In this document: in pieces, positions 28,817 through 38,201 of the stretch
How positions within the stretch are numbered: the stretch's first letter is position 1
How the letters are laid out: each line of letters starts with the position of its first letter
Assembly: GCF_019977755.1 (NCBI RefSeq)
Contig: NZ_AP025144.1
Coordinates: 1,860,001 to 1,924,000, forward strand
DNA length: 64,000 bases
Direction of reading: 5' to 3'
DNA from: Vibrio penaeicida
Lineage (GTDB): Bacteria > Pseudomonadota > Gammaproteobacteria > Enterobacterales > Vibrionaceae
The notes under the pieces: model-generated
What the model was told of the DNA's origin: nothing
Databases searched by the model: none
The model's input: the letters and a program-made list of their open reading frames with translations, nothing else
Made by a program: the position numbers and the translations under genes

Positions 28817-29125
28817 TATTGTGCCGAACTTTTTGACGAACATGCTCTATCAAGGTGAGACGAAATAGGACTTATCATTTGGTGTATAAGCAATGTCTCT
28901 ACAAACGATTTGATTGAATATTAATCAATGTTCACTTTGTTTTAAAATCTATTGTTCTATTGCTACGGCATTTTGTAAAATTTAACTATAACTTTATGTA
29001 TTACATGGTCTTATATGATATTGTGACGAAAATGCCCGCAAGGCGAAAGGTGCGGTTGTGGATGAATTATTCGGACATTTTGTCTCATAATAATTGTTAT
29101 AAATTTTTGTTAAGCAGAGGTGTCT
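28817..29125. other. AT-rich intergenic region upstream of the unknown 440-residue gene
   Basis: About 310 bp. A short inverted repeat TTGATT/AATCAA lies at 28910-28928. The base composition becomes markedly more AT-rich from about 28.9 kb and stays so through the next gene. No clear promoter or ORF is seen. Confidence 0.5.
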
Positions 29126-30448
29126 TTGAATACTAAAGTTATGAATAAAATTCAGCCCGATACTTTGAGTGGTGCAAGAATCTATTTCACAGGCTTTGAT
29201 AAAAAGTCTTATCTGAGCAGAGATAAAGATGAAATATATAATATTTTAAAACGCTCATTAAAAGTGTTACTACTTACAAAGAATAAAATCGTGTTTGGCG
29301 CTGCGCATTTAAAAGGTCAAATGGCTTTTGACCTAGTGCTAGAGAGTCCCGAATTATTTTCCAGTGGAATTTTGATACCTGCACTTAATAATAAACATGA
29401 TGGAGACTTAAGCGGAGCTCTGGGTAAATCATACCCTTGGGCGAAGCAGAGGTTTTATAATGATCTTTTTCAGGAATGTGTCGAGTGGGATTTTTACAGT
29501 AACACAACCTGGTTCAGAGAGAAATTATTGCAAGGTTTTGCGTTCAGTAACTCTTTATTACGAAAGCAATTAAAGCATACATCCAGTCTTAATATTTCTA
29601 TAATTATAGATATTATCGGAAATTTTGAATTAGGGCACCGTAAATACTTACAGGCTGTGGAGTTACATATCCATAAGAAGGATTTTCCTCAATACAAACG
29701 TTATAAAAACTTAATCTACAATACTTCTGGAGCGAGAGTTGTCAACTGTGAAAGTGCTCTCGATCAAGAAAATATGACGTTTGACTATTCACTAGATGAT
29801 ATCAAAAAAAATGAAACTTTCTTATCAAATGAACAGGTGTTCAATAGGTTATTTATAGAGCAAGTTTTTTCAACATTAGATAGAGTCTCCCCTAGCATGA
29901 ATATGATTGATTCACTCTCTTTTAAGGATATATTAGAGTTGAGAACAGTCATAGATAATTCTAATTTCATTGAAAAATATAACAATCTAGTAGAGCTTTC
30001 ATCCAAAATAATAATGCAAAAGGATCACATAGATTTTTATAGTCTAAACGAACTTGCTAATATGGCTGATGATATTCACTCCCGCTTTAAAGTTGAATTA
30101 GAAAAAGAAGTGTCACATTTTATAAATAAAGAAAATGGGCTTCGACAAAAAAATGTTTTTATTGAAAGTAGTTATGGTGTGATTAAATCACTATCTAGCC
30201 TTTGTAATCCAATAGCGTCAACAGTAACAAGCTCAATGGACCTATGCGCTAATAGTATTTATTTAATTAAAAATTTATACAACGTAATAGAGAGTAAAGG
30301 CGATATTAAAGCGAGAAGTACGCAATCAGCGCATAAAAATAAAGCACTCGAAATGTTACTTGAAAAATCATCGATTGATAGCCGTACTGCGATGTTTGAT
30401 ACAATCAAAATGTTAAATAATTATATACTTGAGAAGCAAAGAATATAA
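29126..30448 (+). CDS. Unknown AT-rich 440-residue protein
   Basis: No family recognised. I start at the TTG at 29126, five bases after AGAGG; a GTG at 29120 and an ATG at 29141 are alternatives. No signal peptide or clear membrane segment. The N-terminal 100 residues look folded (ARIYFTGFDKKSYL, SLKVLLLTKNKIVFGAAHLKG, LFSSGILIPAL). The rest is helical, charged and Ser/Asn/Lys-rich. Composition is clearly AT-richer than its neighbours, and the gene stands alone between a terminator and a weak hairpin, all consistent with horizontal transfer. A role as a stand-alone accessory gene is possible but not shown. Confidence 0.7.
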   Translation: MNTKVMNKIQPDTLSGARIYFTGFDKKSYLSRDKDEIYNILKRSLKVLLLTKNKIVFGAAHLKGQMAFDLVLESPELFSSGILIPALNNKHDGDLSGALGKSYPWAKQRFYNDLFQECVEWDFYSNTTWFREKLLQGFAFSNSLLRKQLKHTSSLNISIIIDIIGNFELGHRKYLQAVELHIHKKDFPQYKRYKNLIYNTSGARVVNCESALDQENMTFDYSLDDIKKNETFLSNEQVFNRLFIEQVFSTLDRVSPSMNMIDSLSFKDILELRTVIDNSNFIEKYNNLVELSSKIIMQKDHIDFYSLNELANMADDIHSRFKVELEKEVSHFINKENGLRQKNVFIESSYGVIKSLSSLCNPIASTVTSSMDLCANSIYLIKNLYNVIESKGDIKARSTQSAHKNKALEMLLEKSSIDSRTAMFDTIKMLNNYILEKQRI

Positions 30449-30459
30449 CAAGAAACCAT

Positions 30460-30490
30460 AGCGTCAATAGTTAATGTTTGGCGCTTTCCT
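30460..30490 (+). terminator. Weak hairpin after the unknown gene
   Basis: AGCGTCAA / TTGGCGCT (30460-30467 / 30478-30485), one T-G pair, 10-nt loop, followed by only a short TTCCTT. Possible inefficient terminator. Confidence 0.4.
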
Positions 30491-30613
30491 TATCCTACGC
30501 GCAGCGTCTCTGGGTATTGAACTAATGTCATTAATTCCCTGTTAGCGTGTAATTAATCGACTATCAGCTACTATTTTATCCTAATCACACTGATCCCGAT
30601 AAAGGATAAAATA

Positions 30614-31258
30614 ATGAGTCACTTACAAAAGATAGGTGGAATAGCGGCATTATCTGAGGCTGTTATTTATGTATCAGCCTTCGTATTTTTTGGCGTTTAT
30701 TGGGATTTTCCTGTTGATGCCGACTCGATTCGAAAATTGGCTTTTCTTTCTGAAAATCAAACTATTTTTTCCGTTGTAAACCTCGTTATGTATGTGCTGT
30801 TTGGTATTCTTTTGGCTGTGCTCGTACTGGCAGTTCATGAACGTTTGAAAATCAATGCTCCAAATCTATCGAAAGTGGCTTCAATTTATGGGGTAATTTG
30901 GGTGGGTTTGGTCATTGCCAGCGGAATGATTTCAAACATAGGTTTAGCTGCTGCCCTTGAGTTATCAACAACGAACTCAGAACAAGCCATTTTAGTTTGG
31001 TCTATTATCTCCACCATAGTTGAAGGTATCGGTGGTGGGAACGAGGTTGTTGGAGGCTTATGGGTTTTATTGTTAAGCATTGCTGCTTATAGATGCAATG
31101 AATTTTCTAAAGCTTTTAACTACTTGGGCTATTTCGTTGGCATTGTTGGTATTCTGACGATTTATCCCGCTGATGTACTCACAGCCATTTTCGGCATAAC
31201 TCAAATAATATGGTTTTCTTGGTTGGGTGTGGTGATGCTTTTTGGTAGTAAGAACTAA
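30614..31258 (+). CDS. DUF4386-like integral membrane protein
   Basis: 214 residues with about six membrane helices: about 8-28, 52-80, 88-110, 125-160, 170-188 and 192-210. The pattern of an N-terminal QKIGGIAAL helix, a long central helix with GIGGGNEVVGGLWVLLL and the end WFSWLGVVML fits DUF4386 proteins of unknown function. AAAGGA lies upstream of the ATG. It stands alone, with no functional context. Confidence 0.65.
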   Translation: MSHLQKIGGIAALSEAVIYVSAFVFFGVYWDFPVDADSIRKLAFLSENQTIFSVVNLVMYVLFGILLAVLVLAVHERLKINAPNLSKVASIYGVIWVGLVIASGMISNIGLAAALELSTTNSEQAILVWSIISTIVEGIGGGNEVVGGLWVLLLSIAAYRCNEFSKAFNYLGYFVGIVGILTIYPADVLTAIFGITQIIWFSWLGVVMLFGSKN

Positions 31259-31559
31259 CCAATAAGATATGAACACTGCTTAATTATGAGTGGTTTTGCT
31301 CTTTGTCGCAGGTTTAGGCTAGTTGTCCCTTGAATTAAAGGGTGTTCTTCGGTTTGAACTAAAGCAAATGAAGTCGTGACGAAAGATCCATTAATACCAT
31401 AAAGTACAGTTTTAATTGAATTTAACGAGTTATGCTGTTTCTTATCCATAACTGAGGTCATATAGAATTAAGCAATTAAAGCTCGTAGAAATTATAGCTC
31501 GTAGAAACAAAACGCCCGAGTATTGAAACTCGGGCTTGTCACTAGTAAACGTCGTCGGC
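31259..31559. other. Intergenic region with terminator
   Basis: About 300 bp between convergent genes. At 31514-31535 a 7-bp GC-rich stem GCCCGAG/CTCGGGC is followed on the minus strand by GTTTTGTTTT, a good terminator for the leftward MazG-like gene. A 68-codon minus-strand ORF here has no ribosome site and is not called. Confidence 0.6.
31514..31535 (-). terminator. Terminator of the MazG-like gene
   Basis: 7-bp perfect GC-rich stem with 8-nt loop; U-rich tail on the minus strand; 25 bp after the gene's stop. Confidence 0.7.
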
Positions 31560-32135
31560 TTAAGCCGTTAGTTTTGCCAGATCAGCAGGGCGGTAGTAAA
31601 CCGACTTAAGAACCTTTCCTTGGCGAATTGTTTTGCCTTCAAGTGTTACATCTTCTGCACATTTAGCAATGATGTACTCGCCTTTAGTGACCGCTACAAG
31701 CTTCACGCCTTGTTTTGCGTAATGCGCTTCGGTTTCGTTGTATTCATTTTCGTTACGGCACACTTTGCTCATGTTACTGGAATGCACTTCATCCCAACAT
31801 GGCACAAAATCAATCTCGCGGTTTGCAGCGACGTGAAGAAGCAGGTCAATCAGGTAACTGATTGCAATGTTGTCTTCCATTTTACTGTGGCCAAGGTGCA
31901 CTAATCGGCCCATAAGGACGTATACCGTATCTACAATAGCATCGGCTTGTTCAGTCTTGCAGTCGGCTTCTGCGAGCTCTGTGAGCTCTTCAATGGCTAA
32001 AGAAGAATGAAGCTGGTCGGCTTTTTCATCCAGTGAATCTGGCTGTGCGACAGGTAAGTCAAAAGTAGAGCGGAATTCAGTAATGTCTTGATATAGATGA
32101 TCGTATAGGTCTTGAGTCAGCTTTGTCAGTTGCAT
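31560..32135 (-). CDS. MazG/HisE-like nucleotide pyrophosphohydrolase-type protein
   Basis: 191 residues from the ATG at 32135, which has CGAGA upstream; 19 more codons are open but start poorly. The helical acidic pattern ELTELAEADCKTEQADAIVDTVYVLMG (residues about 50-76, E..E about 25 residues ahead of E..D) is the metal-binding pattern of the all-alpha NTP pyrophosphatase superfamily (MazG, PRA-PH). The C-terminal part (EVHSSNMSKVC, then RPADL) matches a group of phage/bacterial PRA-PH proteins. Substrate unknown; a house-cleaning role on nucleotides is inferred. Confidence 0.65.
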   Translation of the reverse strand: MQLTKLTQDLYDHLYQDITEFRSTFDLPVAQPDSLDEKADQLHSSLAIEELTELAEADCKTEQADAIVDTVYVLMGRLVHLGHSKMEDNIAISYLIDLLLHVAANREIDFVPCWDEVHSSNMSKVCRNENEYNETEAHYAKQGVKLVAVTKGEYIIAKCAEDVTLEGKTIRQGKVLKSVYYRPADLAKLTA

Positions 32136-32305
32136 TTTATGCTTCTCGTTTGAATTTTTCGAAATGTTACCAGAAAAACTAATTTTCTTCATTTGCTTTA
32201 ATTCGTGAGCTTTATAGCTAAACTTAATCTGCTAGGTCAGAGAAAATAGTTCCTTAAAAATAAAAATGTTACTGCAGGCTATGAGAGGGAATCTAAGGCA
32301 GAAAT

Positions 32306-33361
32306 ATGAATGACCAGAGCTCAAGTGAAAAGGTTATACGTCGTCTATACCAAATTACGAATAGTTTTTCGAAAGGGATAGATGTCCAAATCCAAGAGTT
32401 ACTCCAATTAGGTTGTGAGCGCTTTCAATTGGATATCGGTATTTTGTCCAGAATTCGAGGCGAAAATTACACTATCGTTAATGTCTATTGTCCAAGTAGT
32501 ATCGAGCTCAACCCTGGTGATACCTTCCCGTTTCTTAATACATACTGTGAAGTCACTTGTTTTTCCAATAAGCCAGTAGCGATAGAGCACGTTGGCGAGC
32601 ATGATGAGTTTTCTGTTCATCCAGCGTATGAAGCTTTTGCTCTCGAATCCTATATTGGGATACCAGTACATTTAGGAAGCAAACTGTTTGGCACCCTCAA
32701 TTTCTCAAGCCCTAAACCCTATGAACGGGAATTCAGTCAGGTGGATATTGATGCACTCCAGTTAATGGCTTCTTGGATTTCTGTGGAGCTTGTACGCAAC
32801 AAGCAAGAGCAAGAGTTGAAAAAACTAAACGCTGAACTTGAGAAGCTGGCTTTATTTGATCCATTAACAGAATTGCCTAACCGTCATTCTATGCTGGGTG
32901 TTATACCTCGGTCTATTGGTAGGCTAGCATACGATAGAGCGGAAGGCGCAGTGGCATTAATCGATATTGATCATTTCAAGAAGGTGAATGATAACCATGG
33001 TCACCTGTTTGGCGATAAAATTCTTGCTGAAACAGCGTCGGGTATCGCAGACGCAATAAGAGATGTGGATCTAATTGCGAGGTTTGGGGGAGAGGAGTTT
33101 GTGATTTGGTTACCCAGAACCAATCATTCCGACATTTCAAAGATTTGTGACCGAATTATGTCGGGCGTATCTCGAACTACAGTAGATGAAAAACCCGTTA
33201 CCGTGTCGATTGGCGTTTGCCATTTTAAGTTCAATACATCTTATGTCGAAGACCCTAAATCTTTATTAGATGACTTCATTTTATCCGCAGATACGGCGCT
33301 GTATGAAGCAAAAGAAAACGGAAGAAATAGGGTCGTATACAACGGGTTCGAAGTAGATTAA
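32306..33361 (+). CDS. GAF-GGDEF diguanylate cyclase
   Basis: Soluble cyclic-di-GMP synthase. N-terminal GAF domain (about 15-165), short coiled coil, then GGDEF domain (about 185-345) with intact active site RFGGEEF. The inhibitory I-site RDVD sits exactly five residues before GGEEF, so product feedback is expected. 351 residues, no membrane segment, so the signal is cytoplasmic. It stands alone between divergent and convergent neighbours. Confidence 0.9.
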   Translation: MNDQSSSEKVIRRLYQITNSFSKGIDVQIQELLQLGCERFQLDIGILSRIRGENYTIVNVYCPSSIELNPGDTFPFLNTYCEVTCFSNKPVAIEHVGEHDEFSVHPAYEAFALESYIGIPVHLGSKLFGTLNFSSPKPYEREFSQVDIDALQLMASWISVELVRNKQEQELKKLNAELEKLALFDPLTELPNRHSMLGVIPRSIGRLAYDRAEGAVALIDIDHFKKVNDNHGHLFGDKILAETASGIADAIRDVDLIARFGGEEFVIWLPRTNHSDISKICDRIMSGVSRTTVDEKPVTVSIGVCHFKFNTSYVEDPKSLLDDFILSADTALYEAKENGRNRVVYNGFEVD

Positions 33362-33445
33362 TTATCATCAACGTAGATGAAGATCTACGTGATGATATGG
33401 TTTTAAATAAAGATTTGATTTCAAGTAAAGACAAAGTCTAACGAA

Positions 33446-34834
33446 TCAATTTTTCACGTAACGTACTCGAAATTGTTTGCCTTTAAGCTTTCCATATTCG
33501 AGTTTCTTAAATGCCTTTTTCACGCTCAATGTATTTACGGCAACATAAGCGCTCATCGGAAATACGTTAATTTTACCTACGTGATCACTAGATATGCCTT
33601 TATCGCCAGTCAGTGCTCCTAAAATATCCCCCGGTCTTACTTTTTGCTTTTTTCCGCCATCAATTTGAAGTGTTACCATCTTGGCGTAAAAAGTAGGGGC
33701 ATCAAGCACATCATCACTTGGCAGCGCTTTAGGCGATATTTCAAAATCGAAATACTCTTCGATTTGTGCAACTTTGTACGATTCTTTTTCACTAATGAAG
33801 GAGTGCGCACAGCCTTTCGCGCCTGCTCGACCTGTTCGACCAATTCGATGAACATGTACCTCAGGATCGCGAGCCAAATGAAAATTGATCACTGCGTCTA
33901 GGTTGTCGACATCAAGCCCTCTGGCGGCAACATCCGTTGCGACCAGAATCGAAACACTCTTATTTGCAAATTGAACCAGTGCTTGGTCTCGCTGTCTTTG
34001 CTCCATATCGCCGTGTAGCGCAATAACACTAAACCCACGGTAGCGAAGTTCATCAGCGACTTCGTCTACATCCCGCTTGGTGTTACAGAAAATTACGGTG
34101 GATTCAGGCTGATCATTCATAAGCAACAGGCGTGTCGCTTCCAGTCTTTCTTCAAAGCTGTCTACCTTGTAAAAATGTTGTCGAATACTCACGGTGTCGT
34201 GAGTTGACTCCACTTTAACAATGGTCGGGTTACGAAGAATTCGTTTTGAAATGGCTTCAATGGATTCTGGGAATGTGGCACTGAACAGCAAGGTTTGTCT
34301 GTTTTCAGGTGTTTGTTCGATAATCGCATCCAACGCATCTTGGAAGCCCATATCTAACATACGATCTGCTTCATCCAAAACCAAAGTATTCAGATGATCG
34401 AGATTGATGCGGCCTCTCTCCAAGTGGTCTAGGATCCGACCTGGAGTACCAACCAAAATATGCGCACCGTGCTCTAAAGAGCCAATCTGTGGGCCCATTG
34501 GCGTACCGCCACACAGGGTCAGTACTTTAATGTTATGAATAGCACGCGCCAACTTGCGAATTTCTTTCGCGACTTGATCAGCCAATTCGCGAGTAGGGCA
34601 AAGGACTAAAGACTGTACTCTGAACTTTTTAACATCTAGGTTTTGCAGTAACCCTAAACCAAATGTAGCGGTTTTACCTGAACCGGTTTTGCCCTGACCA
34701 ACAACGTCTTTTCCTAAAAGAACTTGAGGAAGGCTTTTCGCCTGAATCGGAGTCATCTCTTTATAACCCATCGAATCAAGGTTAGTGAGAAGTTCTGGCT
34801 TGAGACCAATTGATGAAAATGATGATTGAGACAA
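33446..34834 (-). CDS. dbpA: DbpA, 23S-rRNA-specific DEAD-box helicase
   Basis: 462 residues. Motifs: Q motif [46 protein letters not shown], then a C-terminal RNA-binding domain of about 75 residues (DGGKKQKVRPGDILGALTG, and KGKQFRVRYVK) that in DbpA binds hairpin 92 of 23S rRNA. This tail sets it apart from RhlE. The start is a TTG preceded by AGGATAT; no ATG lies near. The DUF1415 gene lies upstream (21 bp) on the same strand. Confidence 0.9.
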   Translation of the reverse strand: MSQSSFSSIGLKPELLTNLDSMGYKEMTPIQAKSLPQVLLGKDVVGQGKTGSGKTATFGLGLLQNLDVKKFRVQSLVLCPTRELADQVAKEIRKLARAIHNIKVLTLCGGTPMGPQIGSLEHGAHILVGTPGRILDHLERGRINLDHLNTLVLDEADRMLDMGFQDALDAIIEQTPENRQTLLFSATFPESIEAISKRILRNPTIVKVESTHDTVSIRQHFYKVDSFEERLEATRLLLMNDQPESTVIFCNTKRDVDEVADELRYRGFSVIALHGDMEQRQRDQALVQFANKSVSILVATDVAARGLDVDNLDAVINFHLARDPEVHVHRIGRTGRAGAKGCAHSFISEKESYKVAQIEEYFDFEISPKALPSDDVLDAPTFYAKMVTLQIDGGKKQKVRPGDILGALTGDKGISSDHVGKINVFPMSAYVAVNTLSVKKAFKKLEYGKLKGKQFRVRYVKN

Positions 34835-34854
34835 GTGAATATCCTAAAACAGGG

Positions 34855-35412
34855 TTAAACAAACAAGTAAGGAAAGAGCTTCTTTCTTTCCGCTTCCGAA
34901 AGGTTAGAAACCCTTTCAATATTAGTATCTGGAATCGATTCTGGATCTGGGTAGTGTTTCAGTACTCTTTCCATACTCTCTTCGCGAATCAAATGAAATA
35001 TGGGAAAAGGAGCACGGTTGGTTAGATTTTCATCATCTTCCGGCTCTGCACCACCAAAACAGTAGTCTGGATGGAAAGTAGCAACTTGATAGATGCCTTC
35101 CCAATTTTGTTGTTTGATGAGCGCTTCAACCCAATCTATAAAGAAGTTATAGTCCATGAAATCATCGAGCATGTCTGGCACAACAACCAGCGTGGTTTCC
35201 AGCTTCTCTGGTTCGCAGCCATTAAGTTCGTTGAGCTCGTTAAGAATGTCTTCTAGCAACAGCTCTTCTTTTTCGGCATGGCTGATGGCTATCTTAATTT
35301 GCTTGTTACGATTGGGTTTGGCGGCAAAAGGGCACAGGTTTAAACCTATAACCACATCCTCTAGCCATTGAGTGACCTGCTGGTGTATTTGTACATCATG
35401 TTGCTTCGACAT
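34855..35412 (-). CDS. DUF1415 family protein
   Basis: 185 residues from the ATG at 35412. Conserved features of the family: GLNLCPFA near residue 24, a VVVPDML strand, then FHPDYCFGGA and NRAPFPIFHLIREESM. Soluble and acidic. Molecular function unknown. The coding frame is open 35 codons further upstream, but the first good family-like start is MSKQHD. It probably shares a transcript with dbpA. Confidence 0.8.
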   Translation of the reverse strand: MSKQHDVQIHQQVTQWLEDVVIGLNLCPFAAKPNRNKQIKIAISHAEKEELLLEDILNELNELNGCEPEKLETTLVVVPDMLDDFMDYNFFIDWVEALIKQQNWEGIYQVATFHPDYCFGGAEPEDDENLTNRAPFPIFHLIREESMERVLKHYPDPESIPDTNIERVSNLSEAERKKLFPYLFV

Positions 35413-35513
35413 TGGGAGACTTCTTATCGCTTTTAAAGTATTGCTTTTTGCGTATTGCTTTTGCGTATTAGTTTGATTGGGCGGAAGCGTACCACAAGCG
35501 TGAGTGAGATGCC

Positions 35514-36722
35514 TCAAGATTCCAACGCCTCCTTAAGCTTCGAGGGGCGCTGTTCATATGAGCGAAGGGCTCGGCATAACAAAAGCATGATGACATAGAG
35601 TACACTGCCTCCAATTATCACAGCTTCCCAACCACCTTGTTGCCAGCAGTAAATCAGTAGAAAACCACCCAAACTTCCACCCACGTAATAGTGCACCAAA
35701 TAAAGGGCGGTTGCCGTTGCTTTTGCTTGTATGGCATTTTGGCTTACGAAACCATAGGCAAGAGAATGGACAAAAAAAGCGCCGAAGCCGATTAACAGCA
35801 ACCCTCCAATCAAAGCCGCTAACCAATCTATGTAGGCGACAAACATGCCCGTTGCGCTAATGAGTGTCCCAACAACTATTCCTGAAACTACTGAATAGCG
35901 TTTTCTCCATAAGCCACTTAGCCTCGCGCTGATGGTGCCTGCCAAATAGCAGAGGAAGATCATGGACGCTATACCCACAGGGAGTTCGTAAGGCGGCTCT
36001 ACCAACCGGAAAGCGGTAACAGAGTATAAATTGACAAAAAGGGCGAAGTTCACGCCCCCAAGTAACATGGCGTAGCGTAACTTGGGATCTTTTAAATGGC
36101 GGATAACTCCCCGATTATGATGAAAGAACATGCCCGGCTGAGGTTTGAAATGGCGCTGGGTAGGGAGTAATCGCATAACCAAGATGGCACCAAACAAGCT
36201 AAATGCAGCCATTCCGAGTACCGCGACTTGCCAGTTGAAATACTGAGTGATCATTCCGCCGTAAATTCTACCCACAATGCCCCCAAGAGAATTGGCACTC
36301 ACGTACGTGCCAACGGCCAACGCTAGCGCTTTGGGGGAGAATTCTTCTGCCATGTACCCAACCGCAACAGCAGCAAACCCCGCTAATGAAGCGCCCATTG
36401 CAGCCCTTGATAGGGCTAACCCAATCAAGCTTTCTGAAGCTAACAGCATTAAACCTACAAACGGAAGCAAAAACAGGCTGATTAACATGACCCTGCGGCG
36501 CCCCACGGTTTCGGAATAAACCGCCCATGGGATCAAAGACAGTGCCAGCGTTAAAGTACTGGCTGCTAAGACCCAATTAATTTGAGTAGAGGATACGTTA
36601 AAGTGTGACGCCATCAGAGGCAGCATGGGCTGAAACAAATAGAGGTTTGCAAAAACGATAAAGGACCCAAATGCTAATGCAAAGCTAACTGAACGGTATG
36701 ACGGGCTATCGGTACAAATCAT
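35514..36722 (-). CDS. MFS transporter, YnfM-like
   Basis: 402-residue major facilitator with about 12 membrane helices. The conserved loop 2-3 motif reads YSETVGRRRVMLIS; YLFQPMLPLMASHFN is typical of the YnfM/CynX-like efflux group. Substrate unknown. Divergent from a LysR regulator 94 bp away, the usual layout for a regulator controlling an exporter. A GTG at 36752 could add 10 residues. Confidence 0.82.
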   Translation of the reverse strand: MICTDSPSYRSVSFALAFGSFIVFANLYLFQPMLPLMASHFNVSSTQINWVLAASTLTLALSLIPWAVYSETVGRRRVMLISLFLLPFVGLMLLASESLIGLALSRAAMGASLAGFAAVAVGYMAEEFSPKALALAVGTYVSANSLGGIVGRIYGGMITQYFNWQVAVLGMAAFSLFGAILVMRLLPTQRHFKPQPGMFFHHNRGVIRHLKDPKLRYAMLLGGVNFALFVNLYSVTAFRLVEPPYELPVGIASMIFLCYLAGTISARLSGLWRKRYSVVSGIVVGTLISATGMFVAYIDWLAALIGGLLLIGFGAFFVHSLAYGFVSQNAIQAKATATALYLVHYYVGGSLGGFLLIYCWQQGGWEAVIIGGSVLYVIMLLLCRALRSYEQRPSKLKEALES

Positions 36723-36816
36723 TGTGACACTGGGTTTAAAAATTGTATACACAGGTTAGTGATTCATAAGCTATATTTAAAATATATTAAGTTAATGAGA
36801 TTAATATAATAAATAT

Positions 36817-37689
36817 ATGGAAAGTAAACCTCTCAGGTATTTCGTTAAAGTGGCTGAATTCGGTAATGTAACAAAGGCCGCGGCTGCTTTGAATATCGCG
36901 CAGCCCGCTCTCAGCATCGCAATCAAAAAATTAGAAACCGAGCTCGAAATTGCATTATTTCATCGTGATGAAAGGCGACTGACATTAACTGATGAAGGCA
37001 AAGTGTTGTTGCCTTTTGCAAAAAATATCGTTCAGCAACTCAATGATGCAAAAGTCGCTATGGGTGAGCTCAAAGGGTTGGAAAAAGGTGAAGTCCGGTT
37101 AGGGTTGCCAAGTATGATGGGATCCTATTATTTCCCTGAAATATTAATGGGGTTTAAAGCTTCTTACCCTAATCTAAAGCTGACGATGGTAGAGGCAGGT
37201 ACGCAATCGATAAGAGAAATGTTGCTCGGAGGCGAATTGGATATAGGGGTGATTCTAAATGAAGATGTTCCTTATTCTCTTGAAGTCGATCCTATTTTTC
37301 GCTCTCAAATGGTTGCTGTCGTCGGGGAACACCATCCTTTAGCGTCCGAACGTTCGATTTCCTATGAAACGTTTTTCAAACAAGAACTTGTTATGTTCAA
37401 AAAAGGGTACTTTCATCGGGATTTTATCGACAATGTTTGTGTAACTCACGGGCATGAAGCGACGTTTTCTTTTGAAACAAACTTGCTAGCGATGATTTTA
37501 AAAATTGTACGGCAAGAGTTTGCTGTTACTGCGCTGCTGGAGCTGGTAACAGAAAATGAGCCAGGTGTGAAAGCGGTTCCATTCGATACACCTGTTCACC
37601 TTGATCTGGCTATTGCGTGGCGCAAAGGAGGGTATCTCTCACTCGCGAATCGAACCTTTATCGATTATGTTAAACGTCAGCATCAATAA
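36817..37689 (+). CDS. LysR-type transcriptional regulator
   Basis: 290 residues: winged helix-turn-helix (about 1-60, with VTKAAAALNIAQPALSIAI) and a LysR substrate-binding domain (about 90-285). Likely controls the divergent MFS gene and itself; the AT-rich 94-bp gap is the presumed operator region. No strong ribosome site precedes the ATG. Inducer unknown. Confidence 0.88.
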   Translation: MESKPLRYFVKVAEFGNVTKAAAALNIAQPALSIAIKKLETELEIALFHRDERRLTLTDEGKVLLPFAKNIVQQLNDAKVAMGELKGLEKGEVRLGLPSMMGSYYFPEILMGFKASYPNLKLTMVEAGTQSIREMLLGGELDIGVILNEDVPYSLEVDPIFRSQMVAVVGEHHPLASERSISYETFFKQELVMFKKGYFHRDFIDNVCVTHGHEATFSFETNLLAMILKIVRQEFAVTALLELVTENEPGVKAVPFDTPVHLDLAIAWRKGGYLSLANRTFIDYVKRQHQ

Positions 37690-37703
37690 GCTGACGTTTT
37701 TCT
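37672..37703 (+). terminator. Terminator overlapping the LysR stop codon
   Basis: AAACGTCAGC / GCTGACGTTT (37672-37681 / 37690-37699), 8-nt loop that contains the stop codon, then TTCT. Confidence 0.75.
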
Positions 37704-37757
37704 AGCCTATATTGAAGACGAATCTGCAAATGCACTGCTGCACTTCGATTCCTCAAT

Positions 37758-37985
37758 TTATGACTTGTAGATTTTTTCGAAATTGCTTGGGTTCCAACCA
37801 ATCAAAAGCTGATCCCCCACTTTTACCACAGGAACAGAACGAGCGCCGATAGCATCCAATTCTTTTCTGCCACGTTGCATTTTAGCGTTACACAATCTGT
37901 ACTTAATTCCCTTTGAATCAAGATACTGTTGTGCAGATTTGCAGTGTGGGCATTTGTCTTTCACGTACAGCACAACGCGTTTCAT
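37758..37985 (-). CDS. Small glutaredoxin-like protein
   Basis: 75 residues with a thioredoxin fold: VVLYVKDKCPHCKSAQQYL gives the redox CPHC motif (Cys12, Cys15), and SVPVVKVG carries the cis-Pro loop. Ends near the core fold, like NrdH/GrxC-type proteins. Probably a thiol-disulphide reductant. No nrd genes lie near. Confidence 0.85.
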   Translation of the reverse strand: MKRVVLYVKDKCPHCKSAQQYLDSKGIKYRLCNAKMQRGRKELDAIGARSVPVVKVGDQLLIGWNPSNFEKIYKS

Positions 37986-38201
37986 AACAGCCTCTGAGCT
38001 TAGAAAAGAACGTATTCTAACGTAAAAGGTGTGTTTGAAAAACCCATTCTACCTGCGTATACAGCTCAGGTTTAAACTATCGATTGCCTAAAAAACCTCT
38101 CAACAACAAGATCTTTGACTACTATTAAAAAAATAGTGCGGTTCTTGTCACCTAATTAAAACATCACACTGTACATGGTTATTGTGACACTGGAGGAGAA
38201 T

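Noticed and set aside
31255..31461. 68-codon minus-strand ORF after the DUF4386 gene
   Set aside because: No ribosome site, no recognisable sequence, overlaps the neighbouring gene end.
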